Made by a program: the position numbers and the translations under genes. The notes below the pieces were generated by a model. That model saw only the letters and a program-made list of their open reading frames with translations. It had not been told where the DNA came from and did not search any database. 64,000 nt of DNA from JOPF133 sp052144935 (lineage in GTDB: Bacteria; Acidobacteriota; Terriglobia; Bryobacterales; Bryobacteraceae): positions 1 through 64,000 of the forward strand of contig JBKQPR010000181.1 in the NCBI GenBank assembly GCA_052144935.1, in the 5' to 3' direction. Shown here one piece after another: positions 1 through 9,091 of the stretch; the first letter of the stretch is position 1; the number at the start of each line of letters is the position of its first letter.

Positions 1-329
1 TTGAAAGTTGGATTGGTCATTGGAAATAACCTGATCCAGTGTTTCAAAGGAGCCTCGCGCCACGCCAGGGGGGGTCCGGCGCAAGGCCGGAACGCAGAAG
101 ATTACCGCTCAGCGGTTTAGTTCAATGGGTTTGGCTTCGGTGTGAATGGGCTTTTGGCTTCCGTGGGCCGGGGCGGGACACCCAGGCAAGCGGAGCCGCC
201 CTCCAATCGCGGCTGGCGGCACAGGCCCGGCTACGGTCCGGCGCGCGGCGACACGCACCAGGATTCAGCCTCCAAGGGCCGCCTCACCGCCGGTTCCGTT
301 CAAGGACTCCACGCGCGCCACCACCTCGC
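1..329. other. Left edge, no gene recognised
   Basis: This stretch lies beyond the 3' end of the GH5 gene, which is on the minus strand. Frames are open on the plus strand only as GC-rich shadows of that gene. They have low-complexity Arg/Pro/Gly-rich translations and no family motif. I see no RNA gene, terminator hairpin or repeat here. Confidence 0.5.
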
Positions 330-1346
330 TCACTGCGGAATCAGCGCCCTCCAGATCGGCTGCACCCAGTCGTCCTTGGCCATGTCGTAAACGATGAAGT
401 CGGAATCGAACTGCCAATACGTCCACGCCCATCCGAGCGACTCCGCCGTGCGCGCCACGTGGGACGTGTACCGCACCCGCGAATCCATATCCGCGCCGCC
501 CCGGTCATAGGCCCCGAACTCGCCCAGCAAAATGGGCCGCTTCCGCGCCTTCGACCACTCCTCGACGCCCGCGAAGTCCTCTTCCACCTGGCGCTTCTCC
601 GCGCCGGTGCCCCAGGCGATCCCCGACAGGTTGGCGGTGGCCCGGTTCCACGGCGCCCCCTGATGGGTGAAATTCATCGGCAGGTAATAGTGTACGGTGA
701 CCACGATGTTGCGGTCGCTCTCCGGCAGCTCCAGCTTATCGAGGTAATGAATGTTGTTCCACGAGGCCGGTCCGATCACCACGTTGCGCCGCGCATTCGT
801 CTTCCGAACGATCGCCAGCGCCTCTTTGATCCAGGCGTTCCACAACTCCACCGTGACCTGGGTATTCGGCTCGTTCAGAATCTCGAACAGCACGCCGTTC
901 GGCGCATCCTTATAATGTTCGGCCACCTGCTCCCAAAACGCCATCAACCTGGGCTGGCACAGGGCGGCGTTGGTTCCGCAGACGGTGTAGTCGTGCTCGT
1001 CCAGAATGACCGCCAGCCCCTTTGCCAAAGCGTTCTTCACCGCCCAATCCAGGGTCTTGAACCAAGCCGGGTCAAGGCGGTTCGCTGAATCCATGTGCGA
1101 GAACGCCTGCAAATTGATTCGAACCGTCCGGAACCCGCCCTCGCGGATGCGCCCGAAGTGCCGCTCCTGAAAGCGCGCCTTTTCGAAATCGCGCCATAGC
1201 GGGTCGTATCCCAGGATATTCACCCCGCGAACCATGGTCTTGATCCGATCCCACGGATCGATCGGCACAAAGCCCGAAGTTTGTGCCCCGGCGCCCCCCG
1301 CGGCCAGGCAGGCGAGCGCCACCAGTTTACCGGCTCCCGAAATCAT
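330..1346 (-). CDS. Exported glycoside hydrolase family 5 (cellulase-like)
   Basis: A 338-residue secreted retaining beta-glycanase of the GH5/cellulase fold, probably acting on beta-1,4-glucan or mannan outside the cytoplasm. A short hydrophobic signal peptide (about residues 7-22, ending GAGAQ) leads into the TIM barrel. The two glutamates expected in GH5 are visible: the acid/base in FEILNEPN (E159) and the nucleophile in LLGEFGAY (E276), with a conserved HYY near 219-221. The length fits a single catalytic domain without a carbohydrate-binding module. The start has GAGG about ten bases upstream. It is transcribed away from the TonB receptor and may be a separate unit. Substrate specificity within GH5 cannot be read from the sequence. 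Confidence 0.88.
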   Translation of the reverse strand: MISGAGKLVALACLAAGGAGAQTSGFVPIDPWDRIKTMVRGVNILGYDPLWRDFEKARFQERHFGRIREGGFRTVRINLQAFSHMDSANRLDPAWFKTLDWAVKNALAKGLAVILDEHDYTVCGTNAALCQPRLMAFWEQVAEHYKDAPNGVLFEILNEPNTQVTVELWNAWIKEALAIVRKTNARRNVVIGPASWNNIHYLDKLELPESDRNIVVTVHYYLPMNFTHQGAPWNRATANLSGIAWGTGAEKRQVEEDFAGVEEWSKARKRPILLGEFGAYDRGGADMDSRVRYTSHVARTAESLGWAWTYWQFDSDFIVYDMAKDDWVQPIWRALIPQ

Positions 1347-1554
1347 AGTGCGGTCCTCACTGTGCGGCAGCTCATCCCGAGCCGCCGGCTCCGGCCTTAG
1401 CCCCGCGAAACGGAGTTCCGGCTCCGGAACAGCGATTATCTCACCAGCCGCGGCGCGCCGCTACCGCCGGAAGCCGCTGCCGGAAGTCGCGCGCCCCACC
1501 GCGGGGCTTTCGCTTAGCTCTTCTCCGCGGTTTAGGTTTACTCCTCGCCTGCGG

Positions 1555-1586
1555 GCCTCGGGGGGGCGCCCCAGGGGGCACGCCCA
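1555..1586. repeat. GC-rich palindromic repeat, family D copy
   Basis: A run built around GGGGGCGCCCCAGGGGGC. It resembles GC-rich elements (core GGGCCCAGAGGGC or GCCCTCTGGGCCC) at 47757-47780, 48961-49001, 56333-56352, 58432-58462 and 59648-59720. It lies in the gap between GH5 and the SEC-C-like frame. Boundaries are approximate. Confidence 0.45.
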
Positions 1587-1592
1587 TAGGCG

Positions 1593-1799
1593 TTAGAATA
1601 AGGCCGTTGGCCAAACGACCTCGCCTGCGCGCGATCCAATCTCGGGCTCGCGTGTGGTTGGAACTTCCCTGGTCTTGATATGGCACGCCTTTCCCGACCC
1701 GCAAGGACAGGGATCGTTGCGTCCGGCTTTCGTGCCGGCTCGCGCGCCGCCCCTGGCTTTGGTCCAGCACCGGTTTAGAAGTGCAGCCGCGCGGCCCAC
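1593..1799 (-). CDS. Possible small SEC-C-motif protein
   Basis: A 68-residue frame directly behind the TonB receptor; its start overlaps the receptor's last 25 bases. The centre reads GRNDPCPCGSGKACH, which resembles the zinc-binding SEC-C motif (usually CxCx8C[HC]), but the spacing to the final Cys-His is shortened. The rest shows no recognisable domain, and the frame runs into a GC-rich dispersed repeat near 1555-1586. It could be a real metal-binding peptide, a remnant of a larger SEC-C protein, or a chance frame. The motif itself is what supports listing it. Confidence 0.3.
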   Translation of the reverse strand: MGRAAALLNRCWTKARGGARAGTKAGRNDPCPCGSGKACHIKTREVPTTREPEIGSRAGEVVWPTALF

Positions 1800-4700
1800 T
1801 GCACAATGCGCGAAGTGACGCCGCCGCCGCGCGCCGTATCCACTGTGGTGGTCAACTGGCCGAAGGTGGTGGAGTCGGTGGAAAGCGTGGCGCCGCCGAA
1901 ATTCGCGTTATTGAACGCGTCGAAGGCCTCCAGGCGCATCTCGAAACGCAGCCGCTCCTTGATCTGGATATTCTTGACGAGCGAGAAATCCTGATCGAAA
2001 AAGCGCGGCCCGCTCAATCCCAGGTAGGGCACGTTCCCAAAATGGCCCGGCGCCGGCTCCGCCCAGCAGGGCGTGGTCTGGCCGGCGGTGCAGAAATTTG
2101 CCGTGCTGGTCCCGCCTTTGACGGTGAACAATCCGGAAGCCGGGTTGACGAAGTACACGCCGTTCCCGCCGCGATACACGCCCATATTGGACTGCAACTG
2201 CGAGATGCTCATATTCTCCAGGATGGGCGTGGCGGCGATGCCCGAAGAGAGCGTGTTGCGGGCCGAGCTGATGGTGATCGGCGAGCCGGTCTGCCAGTGG
2301 GTGAAGCCGTAGAAGGCCCAGCCGCCGACGACGGCATCGGCCCAGCGCGGCATCGACGAAAGGAAGCGCTTCTGACGGCCGACGGGGATCGGGTAACCGA
2401 AGGTCATGCCGAAAGACTGGCGCACGTCGAAGTCCGCCCGGAACTTGTCCAGCCGGGTGTTCGCCAGGGACAGGTAATTCTGCGCTTCCGTCTGCGATTC
2501 GCCGAACTGGGTATCCGCCAGCACCTTGCTGAAGGTGTAATTGGCCTGCATGAAGAAGCCGTTGCCGTAGACCTTCTTCACTTCCACTTCCAGCGCGTCG
2601 TAATACGACCAGCCCGCGTTGCTCACATAGTTGGCGCTGGCCGCCCAGGGATCCGCCACAAAGAAGTTCAACGGAAAATTGGCCGGGTTATTGGCGTTGG
2701 CGCCCAGAACATTCGGCCGGTAGGTAGCCGATGTGCGGATCGTGTTGTACATCGTGTAGATGTTGTTCTGGTTCAGATTGGTGACGAATCCGCTGCTGGC
2801 GTAACCGGCGCTCGACGCCAGGCCGCTGAAAACCTTGTCGAGGATGGGCGTGGGGACCTGTCCGGGAAACCCGTTGTTGGCGAAGCTGCCGTTCACGCCG
2901 TTCTTGATGTCGATATTCAGGTTGTTCTGCGCGTTGATGAATTCCTGCAACAGCCCGGTATTGTTCCAGCTCTGCTCGTTGATGCTGTAGACGCGGTACT
3001 GCTCCAGGGCATGGTTCCCCACGTAGCGGGCCTCGATGGTGGCGTGCTTCACCAGCTCGCGCTGGATGCCCAGGCTCCATTCCAGGACGTAGGGTACCCG
3101 CAGGTTGGGGTTGAATGCCTCCAGGTTGGCGGAGCCGCCGCTGTTGATCCAGTTGGTCACCTGCGAAACCGGGAAGCCGCCGTTGGTGGTAGGCACCGGT
3201 ATTTGAAGGTTGCTCGAGGAAAAAACGCCCGTGGGAGTGGCGTTGCTGAACACGCTGAACAGACCGGTGTTGGCGGTCGTGGCGGGGGTCCAGAAGGTGA
3301 AACCATCCTGCACATAGTGGGTGGAAAAATTGGCGCGGATGGACGTCTTGTTATTCCCGCCCGGAGCCCAGGCCACCCCCAGGAACGGTGCGAAATTGTG
3401 GAGCCGGCGGTTGGTCACCGGACGGCCATTGCTGCCGCCCTGCAAAGTCAACTGAACGTCGCTCGAGCCGTTGAAAGCGCCGGGCGAGAACAGGTCGCCG
3501 ACCGGCGTGGGGCCCCACAGACTGGTGACGCCATTTTGCGGCAGCAGCACCAGGCCGTTGCGCGCGTCATAGGGTCCCTGGTATTCCCACCGCGTGCCGT
3601 ATTGAACGGAGAGGTTCGGATGGATTTTCCAGGAATCCTGGGCGTAGCCGGCCCAGTTCTGTTCGACCGGCGTGTACTGTTCGGGCGTGCCTGGCACGTA
3701 GCCGGAAGCCGGAGAGGTGTGGTTGTAGCCGGCATTAACCGATCCCAGCAAACCGGTGATGTTGTGAAAGATGGACTGGGCCTCGGTGAGCTCCGCGGCG
3801 CTGATACCGGGCAGCGTGGCGGTGCTCAGACCGTCCGGATTGTTGGCATTGCTGTTCAGCGAGATGCGCGGATAAACGGTATTGTACAGATAGGAATTCG
3901 CCAGCAGCCAGTGGTACTCGCCGCCGAACCGCAACTGGTGGTTGCCCTTCACCCAGGCGAAGTTGTCGATGAACTGGCGCACCGGGGTGTTGCGGCCCTG
4001 CGGCAGGTTGGTAGTGGTTTCGATGGGACTGGTGACGGTCTGGTAAGCGATCTGGGCGCCTGCGGTTTCGGTAAACGTGTTGCCGTATGCGAAGGACACC
4101 GGGGCGCGCTGGAAGCCGACCCGAAACTCGTTGGTCTTGGTCGGGCTGATCACCGATTGCAGGGCCCACACAAAAACCTGGCGGAGGGAAATCTGGCCAC
4201 CCGACCAGGGGGCGCCGGGGAAGGCGGGTTCGTTACTATTGAGGAAATCCGGCGACGTGTTGAACTGGGCTTCGTTGAAGACGAACTCGATCGAATTCCG
4301 ATTGCCGAGCTGCTGATCGGCACGAACCGTGTAATAGTTTTGGTTATTTACGCCACCCAGGTTGAGCGCAATGCAGCGGATGTTGATGCCATCGCCCGAG
4401 CCGCAGCCGGCGTCGGTGTAGCCGGATTGCGGCACATATTTGGTGTAGATGTTCATGATCGCGCTGTTGATGGCCGGCCTGGTCCCGGTGTTGCCGATGG
4501 TTCCCACGTTCAGCAGGTTGACCGTCAGCGGACCTCCGCCGGTGGTGGGCGTATAGGTGAACAAACCCTGCTCCGCCCCAGTGGTCATCACCGTACGCGT
4601 GCGGGGCTGCGCACGCGGCTCGCGGTAAGCCTGATAGGAAACGAAAAAGAAGCTCTTGTTCTTGCCGTGGTAGATTTTCGGGATCCAGACGGGCCCGCCG

Positions 4701-5617
4701 AGGGTGCCTCCCAGGCGGTTCTGCAACTGGAACGGCCTGGCCGTGCCGCTCTGGTTGTTGAACCAGGTGTTGGCGTTCAGGAAGCTGGTGCGCTGGTACC
4801 AGTAAGCTTCGCCGTGCAGCGTATTGGTGCCGCGCGTCGTGATCATGGTCACCTGCGCGGAGCCGAATCCGGCGTCCGCGCCGACCCCGCCTACCGTCAT
4901 GTTGAATTCGCCGATCGAATCGGCCACCGGAGAACTAATGGCAAAAAAGGCGCTGGTCTTGACGAAGTTGTCCTGCACGTTGACGCCGTCCTGCGTCAGG
5001 TTGGTGGTGTTGCCGCGCAGGCCGTTCACGAAAGCGTCTCCGGCCGTGCCGGCGCCGTTATTGGGAGTCAATACGCCGGCGAAGGTCTTCACCAGGTCCA
5101 GCGGGTTGCGGGTCGGCAGCGGAATGGTGTCGAGCTGCTCGCGATCGACGGTGTTCTTCAATTCGGCGCTATCCGTCTGTACCGTGGCTGGAGTACCCTC
5201 TACCATGACTTCGGTGCTGGTGGCCGCCACTTCGAGCTTAAACGGCAGCGGAGTGGTCTGCGAAACCGAAACCACCACCTCGGGGATGACCACCCTGGCA
5301 AAGCCGGTATGCTCGGCGGTGACGCGGTAGGTGCTGTTCGGCAGATTGGTCAGCGCATAGTTTCCGGATTGATCCGTGGAAGCCGTGAAGGTCTGGCCGG
5401 TTTCCGTATCGACGGCGACGATCTTGGCGCCGGGAATCACCCCGCCGGCCGGATCGACCACCGTCCCCGCGATGGTCCCGTTCAACACCTGTGCATGAGC
5501 AGGCTGCGCCAGAGGCGCCAAGCCGATCAGGGCCGACAGAACCCAAAGCAGGAGTTCAGCAGGCCGGAAATTCCCCGACGGAGAAGCAGACTCTCGTCTC
5601 AAGCGTCGACTATGCAT
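1775..5617 (-). CDS. TonB-dependent receptor, carboxypeptidase-regulatory-like type
   Basis: A 1280-residue outer-membrane receptor of the large family that is expanded in Acidobacteriota. The order is: signal peptide (about 17-43, ending AHAQ), one carboxypeptidase-regulatory-like beta-sandwich (about 45-130, with TVVDPAGGVIPGAKI and a DQSGNYAL segment), a plug domain with LDTIPLPTRNP and the glycine-rich MITTRGTNTLHG region, then a long beta-barrel ending in the aromatic C-terminus ARLHF typical of outer-membrane proteins. I chose the ATG at 5617 because GAGGA sits at ribosome-binding distance; an in-frame start at 5665 exists. The substrate is unknown. With GH5 and GH18 nearby, uptake of glycan fragments is plausible but inferred only from position. 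Confidence 0.93.
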   Translation of the reverse strand: MHSRRLRRESASPSGNFRPAELLLWVLSALIGLAPLAQPAHAQVLNGTIAGTVVDPAGGVIPGAKIVAVDTETGQTFTASTDQSGNYALTNLPNSTYRVTAEHTGFARVVIPEVVVSVSQTTPLPFKLEVAATSTEVMVEGTPATVQTDSAELKNTVDREQLDTIPLPTRNPLDLVKTFAGVLTPNNGAGTAGDAFVNGLRGNTTNLTQDGVNVQDNFVKTSAFFAISSPVADSIGEFNMTVGGVGADAGFGSAQVTMITTRGTNTLHGEAYWYQRTSFLNANTWFNNQSGTARPFQLQNRLGGTLGGPVWIPKIYHGKNKSFFFVSYQAYREPRAQPRTRTVMTTGAEQGLFTYTPTTGGGPLTVNLLNVGTIGNTGTRPAINSAIMNIYTKYVPQSGYTDAGCGSGDGINIRCIALNLGGVNNQNYYTVRADQQLGNRNSIEFVFNEAQFNTSPDFLNSNEPAFPGAPWSGGQISLRQVFVWALQSVISPTKTNEFRVGFQRAPVSFAYGNTFTETAGAQIAYQTVTSPIETTTNLPQGRNTPVRQFIDNFAWVKGNHQLRFGGEYHWLLANSYLYNTVYPRISLNSNANNPDGLSTATLPGISAAELTEAQSIFHNITGLLGSVNAGYNHTSPASGYVPGTPEQYTPVEQNWAGYAQDSWKIHPNLSVQYGTRWEYQGPYDARNGLVLLPQNGVTSLWGPTPVGDLFSPGAFNGSSDVQLTLQGGSNGRPVTNRRLHNFAPFLGVAWAPGGNNKTSIRANFSTHYVQDGFTFWTPATTANTGLFSVFSNATPTGVFSSSNLQIPVPTTNGGFPVSQVTNWINSGGSANLEAFNPNLRVPYVLEWSLGIQRELVKHATIEARYVGNHALEQYRVYSINEQSWNNTGLLQEFINAQNNLNIDIKNGVNGSFANNGFPGQVPTPILDKVFSGLASSAGYASSGFVTNLNQNNIYTMYNTIRTSATYRPNVLGANANNPANFPLNFFVADPWAASANYVSNAGWSYYDALEVEVKKVYGNGFFMQANYTFSKVLADTQFGESQTEAQNYLSLANTRLDKFRADFDVRQSFGMTFGYPIPVGRQKRFLSSMPRWADAVVGGWAFYGFTHWQTGSPITISSARNTLSSGIAATPILENMSISQLQSNMGVYRGGNGVYFVNPASGLFTVKGGTSTANFCTAGQTTPCWAEPAPGHFGNVPYLGLSGPRFFDQDFSLVKNIQIKERLRFEMRLEAFDAFNNANFGGATLSTDSTTFGQLTTTVDTARGGGVTSRIVQWAARLHF

Positions 5618-5718
5618 GTCTTTCGTCCTCGCATCCAGATTCGGGCCGGGGTAAACCCTCGTCACGGCAGGACCGGACCAACTTAGTCACGGCGTTCCAC
5701 TCCAACCCAATTTCGTGT

Positions 5719-5724
5719 AGTATA
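5719..5724 (-). promoter_or_regulatory. -10-like box upstream of the TonB receptor
   Basis: TATACT on the minus strand, about 100 bases upstream of the receptor start. A weak -35-like GGGTTG sits 17 bases further upstream. It stands in the only AT-richer part of this gap. Pattern only. Confidence 0.3.
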
Positions 5725-5926
5725 CACCCAAACTGCCTCCGCAACCCTCCGCCGGAAGGCTGAGGGCGCGATTTTTTTTGAGATAGCCGGGAGTTTTTAC
5801 AATTTGAGGCCCCGCTGGAGGCCCCGCCCAAAACGCCCGCACTCGCGCGAGCGGCAGGGGTGCGGGGAGGACATTTACTACCGGCGGATGCGGGATACCA
5901 AGGCCGGCTGGCGAAAGGAGATTGCA

Positions 5927-6181
5927 ATGCCGCAGCGAAGCGGGGCTCGCGTCATGGGCGCGCTCACGGCCGTGTTCTTGTGCGCGGCGCTATTCGTGTC
6001 TTACCGGGCGCGAACCTTCCACTACTGCGCCGGAACGGGAGACCGTCCCCAGGCGCGCGTGGCGGGCAGCGCCGAATCATGCGCCCCCGATGAAGAGCCA
6101 TTGGAATTCGAGCGCCTGGGATGGCCCGGGAAGCTCAGGCTGGCAGCGAGGGCCGCGGCCAAGGCTTTCGGAGCGAATTGA
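5927..6181 (+). CDS. Small membrane-anchored protein, unknown
   Basis: An 84-residue frame chosen because AAAGGAG lies seven bases before its ATG, the clearest ribosome-binding site nearby. The product has a basic N-terminus, one hydrophobic segment (about residues 11-26, GALTAVFLCAALFV) and a short hydrophilic tail with two cysteines (HYCAGTG, AESCAP) and an acidic patch. I recognise no family. It is divergent from the TonB receptor and stands alone. A longer in-frame start at 5804 gives a basic, low-complexity N-terminus and is less likely. Confidence 0.5.
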   Translation: MPQRSGARVMGALTAVFLCAALFVSYRARTFHYCAGTGDRPQARVAGSAESCAPDEEPLEFERLGWPGKLRLAARAAAKAFGAN

Positions 6182-6671
6182 TCGGGCCGCTCCGCGCCAC
6201 GGCTCGTCACCTTCCCTGGTTCCGACCTGATGTTCCAGCCGCTCCAGATCCAGGCGCGTTCCGGCGATCGGGTTTTTCGTGGTTTGCCGCTCGGCTGGCG
6301 GGAAGGTCTATCGCACCGCTACCAGCCTGGCCCATTCGGATACCACATGATCGGCACTCTGTTCCAGAGAGTGGGTCAGCGAAAGGATTACGGCGTTTAC
6401 CGGCCAATCTCCGCCCGTTCTCCGGCTCGGGTAAAAGTGGTCTTCGGCGGCCCGCCGATGCCTCTGTGGCCGCATCGAGAACGCCGGAATGCAAGGAGTA
6501 CGCGGGACGGCGCTGGCCTTGCTCATGCAAGCTGTTCTCTACCTATGGAGTAAGTCAACTTCGAACGAAAAAGGAAAAATGACGCTGGTTCGGTTGGCAG
6601 GTTCCTCAACACAAAACATTGGCCGGTAAACGTGGCGCATCCGGCCGCGTCGAAAATGCCCTCTCCGGCCG
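6182..6671. other. Gap without a recognised gene
   Basis: Between the small membrane protein and the convergent 3' end of the GH18 gene. Several short frames are open on both strands, but none has a family motif, a ribosome-binding site or a signal peptide. I see no clear terminator. Confidence 0.4.
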
Positions 6672-8786
6672 CTACTTCATCGCCCGATAGCCGTGAAGCT
6701 GCGGACCCACCACGTTGGAGAAGCTGTAGTTGCCGCGCCGGTCCGCGTCGATGGTCCAGAACATCGCCCCGATCATCCCAGGGTAGCCCGCCGGCTCGCG
6801 TAACTTGTAGCTGGTTCCCGCGGGCGCCTTGCCCGTAATGATATAGTCCATCGCCTGGCTCACAATCGCGGCGGTTGTGTCTCCGGTAAGAAACCCAACG
6901 GCGACTTTGCCGGGATCGATGGGCGGGAAGAACTGCTTGGGGTCGCCCCCCACAGCGAAGCCATGGAGCAGCAACTCCGTCATGGCGGCGTGATAGTCCA
7001 CCGTACCGGGCTGGTAGATTTCGCCATCCAGCCCCTGGAGCGGCGGCGTGTTGTAGTCCTGCACGTCGACGAACGAGAGGATATCGCGGATGGCGTACAG
7101 GATCGGCAGATACGAGCCGAACTGGCCGCCATAGCTGGGATAACCCGATGGAACCTGGGTACCCTCCGGCACCAGGCTGATCATGAAACCGGAGCCGAAA
7201 CGATCGCGCAACTGGCGCAGCGCGGAAATGAGGTTGACGATAGATGGCGTGGTTGGATGCCGGAAGTCTGTGTCTCCCGCATCGATCGATAGAGAGGGGC
7301 TTTCGAAGTCGATGTCGATGCCGTCGAACCCGTACTCGGCCACAATGCGCGTCACCGACGACACGAAGTTGGGCACCCGCTTGGGATCGGCCAGCGTAAA
7401 GTGCTGGCCGCCGCCCCCGAGAGAGATCATCACCTTCTTGCCCTGGCCTTTCAACCAGCCAATGTCGGCCTTGAACTGATCCGCATCCAGTCCCGCCGGC
7501 GTGCGAAACTGCATGGTCCCTTCCGGCGCATTCCGGTCCGGCGTGGAGAAGGCCACCAGGATCACATCCCACTGGGGCGAGACCTCGCGCAGCGGCACCG
7601 TGGAACCCGCGCCCCCATAGCCCGCCCAGTAGCCGATCAGCTTGTGCCCGTTCGCCGGGCCGGCCGCCGGGATCGCCGCGGCCGTGGGCCCGCGACCCGG
7701 CCCGCCGCCGCCCGAGCCGGAACGTCCGCCGCGCGCCGGGCACGGCATGGCCGGCTCGCGAAGCGCCTGCGCATCGGGAAAGCTGTACGCCGTGCCACTC
7801 CCGGCGGCGCCCGTATACCACGGCAGAAGGGCCACGTTCTGCAGGTGATACTCGGCTCCCTTCACGCGGGCGGCAAAGGCTTTGGAGGCCGGGAAATTGT
7901 TCTTGGGGTTGGTATTGGCCGGTTCCAGAAGGAAGTAACTGGTGGCCACCCCCGTGCCGCCGCAGCCTCCCTGGTCCCCCGGACGCATCGAGACCGGCCG
8001 CATCCAGCCCGGAAACTTGTTCCCCGGAGCGTTCGCATTGCGCCCCCCGTGCAACAGCGGATCGTGCAGCGGGTCGTTGATGAATTCTCCGAGCTGCTGG
8101 GTGAGCGGCTGCACGTCGCGGTCTTCGACCACCGCGGGTGCGCCCCGCAGATACGATCCCAGCACGAAGGAGTTTCCCGTGGCCGCATCCACGCCGTGCG
8201 TTCCCCAGGAGCAGCACAAGGTTGCGTCGCCCTCGGTGTAATACGCCGTGTTGTGCGTCATCGCCACCACCAGCTTGCCTTCCTGTCCGGGGACTTGCTG
8301 GAAGAGTTGCTTCTGCAGAAACTCGATATCGACCACCGCGAACGAGGCGCCCGTCTTCTTGGACGTGAGAACATAGCCGTACCCGGCGGGGATCGCGATT
8401 TTCACGGGCGTCACCGCCGGCTCGCCCAGCAGCGTATGCCATCCCTCGGCATTCGGGAAAGTGGCGCGCAGCATGGCGTCCGCAAACTGCGCCGCCGCGC
8501 CGTTGGGGAAGGCGAACTTAGCGAAGATCGGGGATCCCAGGACGCCGGCCACATCGGGAACCGCGTCCATCGGGAAGGGCTTGCCGCCCGTGCTCTTCGC
8601 GTCGAAAGAGAGCGTGACGGGAACCAGCAGGGTCGGGATGGTGGTAGCGCCTCCCTGTCCCGGATCGCGTCCCACCAGTCTGTAGGACCCCTGGCCTACG
8701 GCGTGCTCAAACGTGGGCACGGTGCCCTGCGCGTCAGCCACGCGCAGCGGCGGAACCAGGATCAGGAGCAGACAAATAGACTTCAT
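6672..8786 (-). CDS. Exported GH18 chitinase-like protein with novel N-terminal region
   Basis: A 704-residue secreted protein. A signal peptide (residues 1-20, ending VADAQ) is followed by about 340 residues I cannot assign, with a Cys-Cys pair (LCCSWGTHG) and a GGCGGTG turn, then a Gly-rich linker, then a GH18 TIM barrel (about 390-700). The barrel carries the family's catalytic DxxDxDxE motif as DGIDIDFE, plus the preceding SLGGGG strand. GH18 members hydrolyse chitin or peptidoglycan-like beta-1,4-GlcNAc chains. The N-terminal half may bind substrate. The start at 8786 fits the signal peptide; a GTG at 8804 is possible. Confidence 0.85.
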   Translation of the reverse strand: MKSICLLLILVPPLRVADAQGTVPTFEHAVGQGSYRLVGRDPGQGGATTIPTLLVPVTLSFDAKSTGGKPFPMDAVPDVAGVLGSPIFAKFAFPNGAAAQFADAMLRATFPNAEGWHTLLGEPAVTPVKIAIPAGYGYVLTSKKTGASFAVVDIEFLQKQLFQQVPGQEGKLVVAMTHNTAYYTEGDATLCCSWGTHGVDAATGNSFVLGSYLRGAPAVVEDRDVQPLTQQLGEFINDPLHDPLLHGGRNANAPGNKFPGWMRPVSMRPGDQGGCGGTGVATSYFLLEPANTNPKNNFPASKAFAARVKGAEYHLQNVALLPWYTGAAGSGTAYSFPDAQALREPAMPCPARGGRSGSGGGGPGRGPTAAAIPAAGPANGHKLIGYWAGYGGAGSTVPLREVSPQWDVILVAFSTPDRNAPEGTMQFRTPAGLDADQFKADIGWLKGQGKKVMISLGGGGQHFTLADPKRVPNFVSSVTRIVAEYGFDGIDIDFESPSLSIDAGDTDFRHPTTPSIVNLISALRQLRDRFGSGFMISLVPEGTQVPSGYPSYGGQFGSYLPILYAIRDILSFVDVQDYNTPPLQGLDGEIYQPGTVDYHAAMTELLLHGFAVGGDPKQFFPPIDPGKVAVGFLTGDTTAAIVSQAMDYIITGKAPAGTSYKLREPAGYPGMIGAMFWTIDADRRGNYSFSNVVGPQLHGYRAMK

Positions 8787-9091
8787 TGGGAAATCCAGCT
8801 TCACGCACCCATGTTAACCGGAACCGCACGCGCGCGACCAACCGATCGCATGCCCGGCAGCCGTCCGCCGGCCTCCGCGCAGACGAAGCATCGATCGCGG
8901 GCAGGCATATTGGCCGGCTGGGCCGTTCACCAGGCGCCCTGAATTCGCCAATGCGAAGCGTTGGGAGGCGAATTTACCAACCGCTATGGCCTGGACGGCT
9001 GGAGCACCCTTCCCCCAACGCCGTCAGGGCCAGTTTCCTCGTTAACTACGCTTCGGCGCTGTAGTGTGCGGTGCGGTTGGCGGCCCCATTT
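8787..9091. other. Intergenic region upstream of the GH18 gene
   Basis: About 305 bases between the GH18 start and the 3' end of the PQQ dehydrogenase, both on the minus strand. It should hold the GH18 promoter, but I see no convincing -35/-10 pair, palindrome or small gene. Confidence 0.4.

Noticed and set aside
1781..5686. A plus-strand open frame of about 1300 codons covering the whole TonB receptor gene
   Set aside because: GC-rich shadow of the receptor. The translation is Arg/Gly/Val-rich with no domain, while the minus strand encodes a full-length known family.
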